Below are positions 17,910-25,030 of a stretch of 61,350 nt of DNA, in pieces. The position numbers were made by a program, and so were the translations under genes. Positions within the stretch are counted from its first letter, which is position 1. Each line of letters opens with the position of its first letter. The DNA is from Treponema sp. (GTDB taxonomy: Bacteria > Spirochaetota > Spirochaetia > Treponematales > Breznakiellaceae), in NCBI GenBank assembly GCA_031257105.1, contig JAIRPG010000132.1, positions 1-61,350 of the forward strand. Reading direction: 5' to 3'. The notes beneath the pieces were generated by a model. It saw nothing but the letters and a program-made list of their open reading frames with translations. It was not told the DNA's origin and searched no databases.

Positions 17910-18830
17910 ATGTCACGGGTAGATAGAATTACGGAACTCATCGGTAAAACGCCGCTGGTGAAGATCAACCGGCTCAATACCGGCGGGGCGGTCGTGTATG
18001 CCAAGCTGGAATGTTTCAATCCATTCTCCAGCGTTAAAGACCGGATCGCGCTGGCCCTTATCGAGGCGGGGGAGCGCGAAGGGAAAATCACCAAAGACAC
18101 GATGATCATCGAGCCTACCAGCGGTAATACGGGGATAGGTTTAGCCTTTGTGGCGGCGGTTAAGGGGTACCGGATCACCCTGACGATGCCGGAAACGATG
18201 AGCGTTGAGCGGCGGAAGCTTCTGAAAGCGCTGGGCGCCCACTTGGAGCTGACCGAAGGGGCTAAGGGCATGAAGGGGGCAATCGCCCGGGCGGAAGAAC
18301 TCGCGGCGACGATTCCCAACTCTTTTATTCCCCAGCAGTTTAACAACCCCGCGAATCCGGCGATTCACGAGAAGACCACGGGTCCTGAAATCTGGGAAGA
18401 TACGGAAGGCAAAGTGGATATACTGGTAAGCGGAGTCGGCACCGGAGGAACGGTAACCGGAGCGGGGAAGTTCCTCAAGGCTCAGAAGCCTTCTCTCAAA
18501 GTCATTGCCGTGGAGCCCGCGGCTTCACCGGTACTCAGCGGAGGCCAGCCGGGGCCCCATAAGATCCAAGGTATCGGCGCGGGTTTTGTGCCCCAGGTTT
18601 TCGATTCGCATATCGTTGATGAGATATACCTGACCGACGATATAAAAGCCGGCATTATCGCCCGCCGGGCGGCTAAGGAAGAGGGCATCCTTGTGGGAAT
18701 CTCTTCCGGCGCGGCGCTGGAAGCGGCCCTTACCGTGGCCCAGCGTCCGGAAAACGCGGGCAAAACGATTGTGGCGGTACTCCCCGATACGGGGGAACGC
18801 TACCTCTCCACCTGGCTCTGGGACGAATAG
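17910..18830 (+). CDS. cysK: Cysteine synthase (O-acetylserine sulfhydrylase)
   Basis: The enzyme replaces the acetyl group of O-acetylserine with sulfide to make cysteine, using PLP. The 306-residue sequence has the PLP lysine K43 in [12 protein letters not shown], the asparagine loop [12 protein letters not shown] (69-80), the phosphate-binding [12 protein letters not shown] and the C-terminal [11 protein letters not shown]. The start has GGAGGT upstream. It appears monocistronic, with its own promoter and terminator. No serine acetyltransferase gene is nearby. Confidence 0.95.
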   Translation: MSRVDRITELIGKTPLVKINRLNTGGAVVYAKLECFNPFSSVKDRIALALIEAGEREGKITKDTMIIEPTSGNTGIGLAFVAAVKGYRITLTMPETMSVERRKLLKALGAHLELTEGAKGMKGAIARAEELAATIPNSFIPQQFNNPANPAIHEKTTGPEIWEDTEGKVDILVSGVGTGGTVTGAGKFLKAQKPSLKVIAVEPAASPVLSGGQPGPHKIQGIGAGFVPQVFDSHIVDEIYLTDDIKAGIIARRAAKEEGILVGISSGAALEAALTVAQRPENAGKTIVAVLPDTGERYLSTWLWDE

Positions 18831-18840
18831 CCGGTTCCAA

Positions 18841-18872
18841 AGGGGCGGCCTTCAACGGCGCCCCTTTTTTTT
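18841..18872 (+). terminator. Intrinsic terminator of cysK
   Basis: AGGGGCG (18841-18847) pairs with CGCCCCT (18859-18865) across an 11-nt loop, followed by a run of eight T. Confidence 0.9.
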
Positions 18873-18887
18873 AATGAAAAAAAACGA

Positions 18888-18915
18888 TTGACAGATCGAA
18901 AAAAAGTGATAAACT
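18888..18915 (+). promoter_or_regulatory. Probable promoter of the carbohydrate operon
   Basis: TTGACA (18888-18893) is followed after 16 nt by TAAACT (18910-18915). It lies just after the cysK terminator and about 55 bp before the NHL gene, in an A/T-rich stretch unlike the neighbouring sequence. Confidence 0.6.
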
Positions 18916-18970
18916 GTTTTTATTAGTTCCACATTAAAAACCGGTATTGGAAGGAAGGTATGAATAAGAC

Positions 18971-20446
18971 ATGATTTTCTGTACCATAGCTCTCCTCTTT
19001 CTCCCCCTCTCTTTGGGGGCTGAACCTTCGAATTACACCTACAACTACAACTTTAGCGGCGATACCATGGCTTCCCCGGACCCCTACCGGGTCGTGGACT
19101 ACCTCCTGGGGACCGATTTCGGCGTCGGCCCTTTCCGGGAAGCCCAGGGGCTCTTTATCCGGGAAAACCGCATCTATATTTGCGATACCGGCAATAACCG
19201 GATCGTTCTGTTGGAAGCGGACGATACGGGGGGCTATACCCTCAAGGCCGTGGTATCCTCGGTGCGTATCGGGGAGGAGGAAAGCCTTTTTTCCGGGCCC
19301 CAGGACATTTTTGAGGACGCCAAGGGCTTCCTCTATATCGCCGACACCAACAACGGGCGGATCCTGAAACTCAACCGGGACTGGGGCTTTGTTTCCGCCA
19401 TATTCAGGCCCGATGACGAGACCATCGACCCGGAAATGGATTTTTTGCCCTCTAAGCTCGTGGTGGATAAGACGGGGCGGCTCTACCTCCAGGCGCTGAA
19501 TATGAACAAGGGGCTCATGGAGTTCAACAACCGGGGTGAATTTTCAGGCTTTGTAGGGGCCGAGAAGGTTATGGTCAACCCTATCGACTATTTCTGGAAG
19601 AGCATTGCCACCAAAGCCCAGCGGGAGACTATGGATCTCTTCGTCCCCACGGAATATAACAACCTCCACCTGGATCACGAGGGTTTTATTTACGTGACCA
19701 ACTCGTCATTCACGCTCTCGGACTCGGAGACCGGGAACATTACGGACGTCGGAACTCCGGTAAAACGGCTTACCCCTACGGGGACGGATATTCTCCTTCA
19801 CAACGGCTGGAACGAATTTATTGTAGGAGATACTGCATGGGGGATGCTCGGGCCCGGCGCGCCGAAGGGGGGTTCCCGCTTTGTGGACGTGACGTCCCTG
19901 GAGAACGGCGCGTATGTCTGCCTGGATCAGAAGCGGGGGAGGCTGTTTACCTACGATTCCCAGGGAAATATGCTCTACGCCTTCGGCGGGATGGGGAACC
20001 GGGAGGGGTACTTTCTCTTCGCCTCGGCGCTGGAACACATGGGCTCCTCCCTCTTTGTGCTGGATTCCCAGGCCGGTTCCCTGACCCGCTTCGACCTGAC
20101 CGGCTACGGGGCGGCGATAAACGCGGCTATGGAAGAATACGCGGCGGGGCGCTACCCGGAGTCCGGGGCACGTTGGGAGGAGGTGCTCAAAATGAACGGA
20201 AACTACGATTTAGCCTACGTGGGCATTGGGCGCGCCGCCTATCAACAGGGAGAATTCGAAAAAGCCATGTACTATTTCAAGATAAAGTACTCGGTGGAAA
20301 ACTACGCGGCGGCTTTTCAGGCTTACCGGAAGGAATGGGTTGAACGGAACCTCTGGATCATTGTGCTGGCTCTGGGGCTTCTTTTTGTGGCGCCGCCGCT
20401 CTGGCGATCCGGGGCGAAACTCGTAAAAAAAATACAGGAAGCGTGA
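18971..20446 (+). CDS. Exported NHL/beta-propeller protein with C-terminal anchor
   Basis: The 491-residue protein begins with a hydrophobic signal (MIFCTIALLFLPLSLGA). NHL-type blades follow, with repeats like RIYICDTGNNRIVLLE and LYIADTNNGRILKLNRDWG. A TPR-like helical segment lies near 370-440 (YAAGRYPESGARWEEVLKMN), then a C-terminal membrane segment (LWIIVLALGLLFVAPPLW). It is probably an extracytoplasmic binding or scaffold protein held in the inner membrane, and it heads the carbohydrate ABC operon. The start region is odd: ATG at 18960 opens the four-codon frame M-N-K-T whose TGA overlaps the ATG at 18971. The signal peptide lacks the usual N-terminal basic residues, so a small indel or translational coupling is possible. 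Confidence 0.75.
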   Translation: MIFCTIALLFLPLSLGAEPSNYTYNYNFSGDTMASPDPYRVVDYLLGTDFGVGPFREAQGLFIRENRIYICDTGNNRIVLLEADDTGGYTLKAVVSSVRIGEEESLFSGPQDIFEDAKGFLYIADTNNGRILKLNRDWGFVSAIFRPDDETIDPEMDFLPSKLVVDKTGRLYLQALNMNKGLMEFNNRGEFSGFVGAEKVMVNPIDYFWKSIATKAQRETMDLFVPTEYNNLHLDHEGFIYVTNSSFTLSDSETGNITDVGTPVKRLTPTGTDILLHNGWNEFIVGDTAWGMLGPGAPKGGSRFVDVTSLENGAYVCLDQKRGRLFTYDSQGNMLYAFGGMGNREGYFLFASALEHMGSSLFVLDSQAGSLTRFDLTGYGAAINAAMEEYAAGRYPESGARWEEVLKMNGNYDLAYVGIGRAAYQQGEFEKAMYYFKIKYSVENYAAAFQAYRKEWVERNLWIIVLALGLLFVAPPLWRSGAKLVKKIQEA

Positions 20447-20450
20447 CATC

Positions 20451-23129
20451 ATGGGAAACAAATTTGCAGGGGGCCGGGGAGGCCGCGCCTCCCCGGCGGG
20501 GGCGCGGGGGCTGCGCCCCCGCCTCTTCGCCTTACTGTCACTCGGCTGCGTGGCGATCGGCTGCGCCCTTATATCCTGCGACAAGCCCAGCGGGGGAACC
20601 TCAAAACGCATCGTCCTCTATACCAACGAGGGCGGCGCGGAACCCCTCAGCCTGGAAAACGACAAACTCCGGCTGGACTATTTCCCCGACACCACGGAAA
20701 TCGTCCTTTCCGTCAAAGATACGGGGGCGCAGTGGCGTTCCATCCCCGAAAACGCGGCGGCGGATCCGGCGGCCACGGTTATCACCAAATCCGCCCTTAG
20801 ATCGCCCTTTACCCTGCTCTATACCAGCTTCTTCCAGCAGCACGAGGGGACTCCGCGGGTAAATAAAAGCGAGGTAAGCCTTACGGCTTTCGCGGACAGC
20901 GTGGAACTTAAACAGTATGAGTACGCTCTCGTGGATGGCGGCATCGAAGTGAACTACACGGTGGGCAAGGCGGATCGGATCTATTACTATCCTATTGCCG
21001 TCCCGGAAGCGCGGATGGAAGCGTACCTGGAACGGCTTCCCCCGGAAAACCTAAAAGAAGCCCTGCGGGTGATAGACTCCTGTTACCGGCTCTACGACAT
21101 CAACAACCTGCTCCCCACGGACGACAAGAGCGCGCTCCTGCGGGATTACCCGGATCTGGCCCGGGGGCAGACGCACATCCTGCAAACGATACCCAATTTC
21201 CTCAAAGCCGAGCTTGAGGGGCTCTTTAACGCGGCGGGTTATACTATGGAAGAATACGAAGAAGACCTTACCCGCGCCCCTGTCCCTGTGGAGGCGGAAA
21301 CCCCGGTTTTCAATGTGACCCTCCGTTACGAGCTGGACGGCGGCTCCCTCCTGGTGAGCGTTCCCTTCGACAAGATCGGCTGGCGCAAGCAGTTCGCGCT
21401 TACCCAGCTCAAGTTACTTCCCTTTTTCGGGGCCGGCGGCCTTGAAGACGAGGGGTTTATGCTCGTACCCGACGGCCCGGGGGCGCTGGTGTATTTTAAC
21501 AACGGGAAGCAAGCCCAGAACGCCTATAACCTCCCGGTATACGGCTGGGACGGCGGACAGGTAAGGCGGGTTAAAATAACCGATGCCCAGGCGGCGTTCC
21601 CGGCCTTCGGCATCGAAAAGAACGGGGAAAGCATCCTTGCCCTCATTGAGGAAGGGGCATCCTACGCCTCGATCATCGCGGACGTATCCGGCAGGGATTG
21701 TTCCTGGAATTCCGTTGCCCCCCTCTTTACCATCGTCCACGGAGAGGAGATTGAGTTCGGCTTCGGCGCAAATAAAGACGATATTGTCCATTACGAAAAC
21801 ACGCTTCCCGAAGGGGAACGGCTCCTCGTGCGCTATACCCCTTGCGCCGGGGACGGCTATGTGGGCATGGCAAAGGAATACCGGGCGCGGCTTTTGGAAC
21901 GGTATCCCGCCCTGAGAAACGGCGGAACTTCCGGCGGAGTTTCCGGCGGAAGTTCCGGCGGGAAGGTTCCCGTGGCGGTTGAGATACTGGGGGCGGTGGA
22001 AAAAATCCAGCAGGTCGTGGGCTTTCCTGTCAACCTGCCCCTCAAGCTCACGTCGAGCCGGGAGGCGGAAGGGATGATCCGGGACTTCGCCGGCTGGGGC
22101 TGGGAAAACGCCGTGATAAAACTGAACGGCTGGTTCAACGGGGGCGTGGAACATTCCGTGCCTTCCGTCCTCCGCCCGGTGAATGAACTGGGTTCTTCCC
22201 AGGATTTTGGCGCCCTCCTCGCCGCCGCCCGGGAAGGGGGTATGGCTGTTTTCGCGGAGGCGGATTTCCTGTATATGCGGAAAACCGGGCGTGGCGGCGG
22301 GTTCAGTCTGGCCCGGGACGCGCTGATGGCGCTCAATCGGGAGCGGATGGAAGCGTATCCTTACAACGTGGTCGGCTACGGCCAGGATCGCTGGGATGAC
22401 CCGGCCTATCTGTCCCGGCCCGCGTATATGGCCGGCCTGGTATCCTCTTTTGCCGCCGCCGCGAAGGGTTACAGCATAGAAAATATCGCCTTTCGGACTA
22501 TCGGCTCGGTACTCGCGGCTGACTACCGCGAAGATGACGCCGTCAGCCGGGAAGCGGCGATTGGGGTACAACAGAAGATTCTGGCGGAGCGGAAAAGCTC
22601 CGGCGCGAAGGTGATGGTCAACGGAGGCTTTGAGTACACCCTGCCGTACGCGGATTTTATCACCAACATGACCCTGGAGGATCAAAAGTTCGGCATAATG
22701 GACGCGGCGGTTCCCTTTTATCAGATCGCCATCCACGGCCTCGTGCCCTACACGGGGACGGCGATCAACCTGGCGGAAGATTACGCCCGGTATCTGCTGC
22801 GGACTATTGAAACCGGCGCGGGGCTCTCCTTTAGCTTTATGGGCGAATCGAGCGGGGTCTTGCAGAACACCCGGTTCCAGCGTTACTTCTCCAACGAATA
22901 CCGGCGCTGGGCCGCCGAAGCGGACGGCCTGTACCGGCGTTTTGTCCGGGATTTCGGCGGCCTCTACGGGCAGACCATCGAGAACCACACGGTTCTCGCG
23001 CCTGAGGTGACGGTGACGGAATATGCGGACGGGACGCGGGTGCTGGTGAACGCGGGGAAAAGCGCCTTTGACTACGAGGGCCGGATTATCGCCGGCGGAA
23101 ACTACGAAGTGATACGGAGCGAACCATGA
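20451..23129 (+). CDS. Large lipoprotein, DUF5696-type (possible glycosidase fold)
   Basis: The 892-residue protein has a signal peptide ending in the lipobox L-I-S-C (C43) and is probably anchored outside the cytoplasm. The N-terminal half (about 50-470) looks beta-rich. The C-terminal half (about 520-860) contains phrases typical of a TIM-barrel glycosidase-like fold, such as AVIKLNGWFNGG, MAVFAEADFLY and KVMVNGGFEYTLPYADF. I associate this with DUF5696 proteins found beside sugar ABC transporters in Paenibacillus and relatives (from memory). Activity is unproven; candidate acids include the E in FAEADF. The signal peptide has a G/R-rich extension encoded by two GC-rich hairpins. A 12-bp in-frame repeat at 21920-21962 encodes S-G-G units. 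It is tightly packed between the NHL gene (4-bp gap) and the first permease (ATGA overlap). Confidence 0.75.
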   Translation: MGNKFAGGRGGRASPAGARGLRPRLFALLSLGCVAIGCALISCDKPSGGTSKRIVLYTNEGGAEPLSLENDKLRLDYFPDTTEIVLSVKDTGAQWRSIPENAAADPAATVITKSALRSPFTLLYTSFFQQHEGTPRVNKSEVSLTAFADSVELKQYEYALVDGGIEVNYTVGKADRIYYYPIAVPEARMEAYLERLPPENLKEALRVIDSCYRLYDINNLLPTDDKSALLRDYPDLARGQTHILQTIPNFLKAELEGLFNAAGYTMEEYEEDLTRAPVPVEAETPVFNVTLRYELDGGSLLVSVPFDKIGWRKQFALTQLKLLPFFGAGGLEDEGFMLVPDGPGALVYFNNGKQAQNAYNLPVYGWDGGQVRRVKITDAQAAFPAFGIEKNGESILALIEEGASYASIIADVSGRDCSWNSVAPLFTIVHGEEIEFGFGANKDDIVHYENTLPEGERLLVRYTPCAGDGYVGMAKEYRARLLERYPALRNGGTSGGVSGGSSGGKVPVAVEILGAVEKIQQVVGFPVNLPLKLTSSREAEGMIRDFAGWGWENAVIKLNGWFNGGVEHSVPSVLRPVNELGSSQDFGALLAAAREGGMAVFAEADFLYMRKTGRGGGFSLARDALMALNRERMEAYPYNVVGYGQDRWDDPAYLSRPAYMAGLVSSFAAAAKGYSIENIAFRTIGSVLAADYREDDAVSREAAIGVQQKILAERKSSGAKVMVNGGFEYTLPYADFITNMTLEDQKFGIMDAAVPFYQIAIHGLVPYTGTAINLAEDYARYLLRTIETGAGLSFSFMGESSGVLQNTRFQRYFSNEYRRWAAEADGLYRRFVRDFGGLYGQTIENHTVLAPEVTVTEYADGTRVLVNAGKSAFDYEGRIIAGGNYEVIRSEP
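20473..20522. repeat. Two adjacent GC-rich hairpins inside a signal-peptide region
   Basis: GCCGGGGAGGC/GCCTCCCCGGC (20473-20483 and 20487-20497) is a perfect 11-bp stem with a 3-nt loop. GCGGGGGC/GCCCCCGC (20504-20511 and 20515-20522) is a perfect 8-bp stem with a 3-nt loop. Both are translated as part of residues 8-25 of the DUF5696-type protein. Confidence 0.85.
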
Positions 23130-24067
23130 AGGCTGTTTTTGTGAATACGGGAAACGGGCGGGGCGCGCGTTTGTCGATAGGCGGCAAGCGGGCCGTCACG
23201 GGACTGCTCTTTATTTCCCCCTTCCTGATTGGCTTTTTGGCCTTCATGGCCATTCCGCTCTTTCAGTCCCTGGCGATGGCCTTTAGCGAGGTGGGGCTGG
23301 ATAACGTGAAGCACGCCTTTACCCTGAGCTTCCGGGGGCTGGGAAACTTCAACAACGCCTTCTTTGTGGACGCCGGGTTCAACCGGAGCTTGGTTAGCGA
23401 GCTTATGCGGATGCTGGCCTTTGTGCCCTCCGTTATTATTTTCAGCATTTTCACGGCCCTGCTGATGAATCAGGAGTTTTGGGGAAGGGCCTTTGCGCGG
23501 ACGGTTTTTTTCATGCCGGTTATTTTGTCCGCGGGAGTTTTCGCTTCTATCGAGGCGTCTACCCACGCCGCGTCATCCCTTCTGGACATGGCCCGGAGTA
23601 ACTTTTACGTCGGCGGTTTTTTATCAGAGATTGTCCAGGAAATTCTCCAGGGAATTAACAACAACTTGAATGTAAATATTGCGGGCTATGTGCTTCTGGC
23701 GGTAAGCCGGGTGTATACGATTGCCATGGCTTCGGGGATACAGGTAGTGATATTCCTTTCCGCCCTCCAGGGGATTCCGCCCAGCATGTACGAGGCTGCG
23801 GAACTGGAAGGCTGCGGCAAATGGGAATGTTTCTGGAAAGTTACCTTCCCCCTTTTGGTGCCGCAGATATTTGTGGTGGTGGTGTACAGCATTGTGGACT
23901 TTCTGACCGGCGGAATCAACGCGGTGATGAACAATATCGCCGGAGATTCAAACCGGTTCAGGTGGGGAGAAGCCTCGGCGAAGGCGTGGATTTACATGGC
24001 GCTGGTAATAGCGATTCTCGGCATTATTACGGCGCTTCTTTCAAAGAAGGTACGGTACAATGACTAA
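23126..24067 (+). CDS. Sugar ABC permease (MalF-like), pair 1
   Basis: This 313-residue inner-membrane protein has six predicted membrane segments and the permease EAA loop EAAELEGCGKWECFWKVTFP near residues 223-242, which docks on an ABC ATPase. The fold matches MalF/LacF-type carbohydrate permeases. It overlaps the DUF5696-type gene by ATGA and its partner permease by 8 bp, so the pair is probably made in equal amounts. Confidence 0.9.
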   Translation: MKAVFVNTGNGRGARLSIGGKRAVTGLLFISPFLIGFLAFMAIPLFQSLAMAFSEVGLDNVKHAFTLSFRGLGNFNNAFFVDAGFNRSLVSELMRMLAFVPSVIIFSIFTALLMNQEFWGRAFARTVFFMPVILSAGVFASIEASTHAASSLLDMARSNFYVGGFLSEIVQEILQGINNNLNVNIAGYVLLAVSRVYTIAMASGIQVVIFLSALQGIPPSMYEAAELEGCGKWECFWKVTFPLLVPQIFVVVVYSIVDFLTGGINAVMNNIAGDSNRFRWGEASAKAWIYMALVIAILGIITALLSKKVRYND

Positions 24068-25007
24068 GCGCGATACGGCTTCTTTGTCCGCGCGTCTGCC
24101 GCGGTTCATGAAAAAAAAGGTTCTCGGCGCGGTATTCCGGATCTGCCGGGGGCTTTTGGTCGCGGGGATGTGCTTTATGATCCTCCAGCCGGTGCTGGTA
24201 AAGCTCAGTTCCAGCTTCAAGAGCGTCGAGGACGCGCGGGATTCCACCGTGCAAAACATTCCCCGGCGTCTTTCGCTCGAAAATTACGTGTATGTTTCCC
24301 GGGCCATATCGTATCCCGCGAACTTTTTGCGCTCCCTGGCCGTGGTGATCCCCGGGGCGATCCTGCAGATCGCCGCCTGTACCCTGGCGGCTTACGGCTT
24401 TGCCCGCTTCCGCTTCCCCGCTCAGAACCTCTTATTCTTCCTGGTGATTATCATCATCGTGACGCCCGCTCAGATGATTGCGAGCCCCCTGTACCTTAAC
24501 TTCCGGTTCTTCGACGTGTTCGGCATCTTCCGCCTTATCACCGGGCAGCCCCTCAACCTCCTGAACAAACCTATTTCATATTACCTGGTATACGCGACGG
24601 GGCTGGGGTTAAAGGGCGGCTTGTATATCTTTATTATGCGCCAGTATTTTCTGGGCGCGCCGAAAGAACTGGAAGAAGCCGCCTGGGTGGACGGCTGCGG
24701 CAGCCTCCGCACCTTCGCGCAGATCATGCTGCCTGACGCGATGCCGATGATCACCTCCTGTTTTTTATTTTCCTTTGTCTGGCAGTGGGCCGATGGCTAC
24801 TATGTCTCGTTGTTTATGCCCCGCTACGGCGTGCTGGCAAACACGATAGGAGGCCTTTTGGGGGAAGTGTGGAATTTTTTGACCGTCCTGAATCAGAACC
24901 GGCTTTATACCGGGTTTTTGATGTGCATCGCCCCGCCGCTTTTGGTTTACCTTTTTGCCCAGCGGCTCTTTGTGGCGAGCCTTTCCCAGACGGGGATCAA
25001 AGCCTAA
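24060..25007 (+). CDS. Sugar ABC permease (MalG-like), pair 1
   Basis: The 315-residue partner permease has six membrane segments and an EAA loop beginning EAAWVDGCGSLRTF near residue 205. The C-terminus has the MalG-like F-V-A-S-L-S-Q-T-G-I-K-A end. It should form the heterodimeric pore with the preceding gene. Its stop (TAA) overlaps a possible upstream ATG of the binding-protein gene. Confidence 0.9.
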   Translation: MTKRDTASLSARLPRFMKKKVLGAVFRICRGLLVAGMCFMILQPVLVKLSSSFKSVEDARDSTVQNIPRRLSLENYVYVSRAISYPANFLRSLAVVIPGAILQIAACTLAAYGFARFRFPAQNLLFFLVIIIIVTPAQMIASPLYLNFRFFDVFGIFRLITGQPLNLLNKPISYYLVYATGLGLKGGLYIFIMRQYFLGAPKELEEAAWVDGCGSLRTFAQIMLPDAMPMITSCFLFSFVWQWADGYYVSLFMPRYGVLANTIGGLLGEVWNFLTVLNQNRLYTGFLMCIAPPLLVYLFAQRLFVASLSQTGIKA

Positions 25008-25030
25008 TGTTTAGGAGGCAAAGAAAGACT

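Noticed and set aside
21414-22988. Long reading frame (524 codons) antisense to the DUF5696-type gene
   Set aside because: Composition and lack of motifs or ribosome-binding site mark it as a shadow frame of a GC-rich gene.
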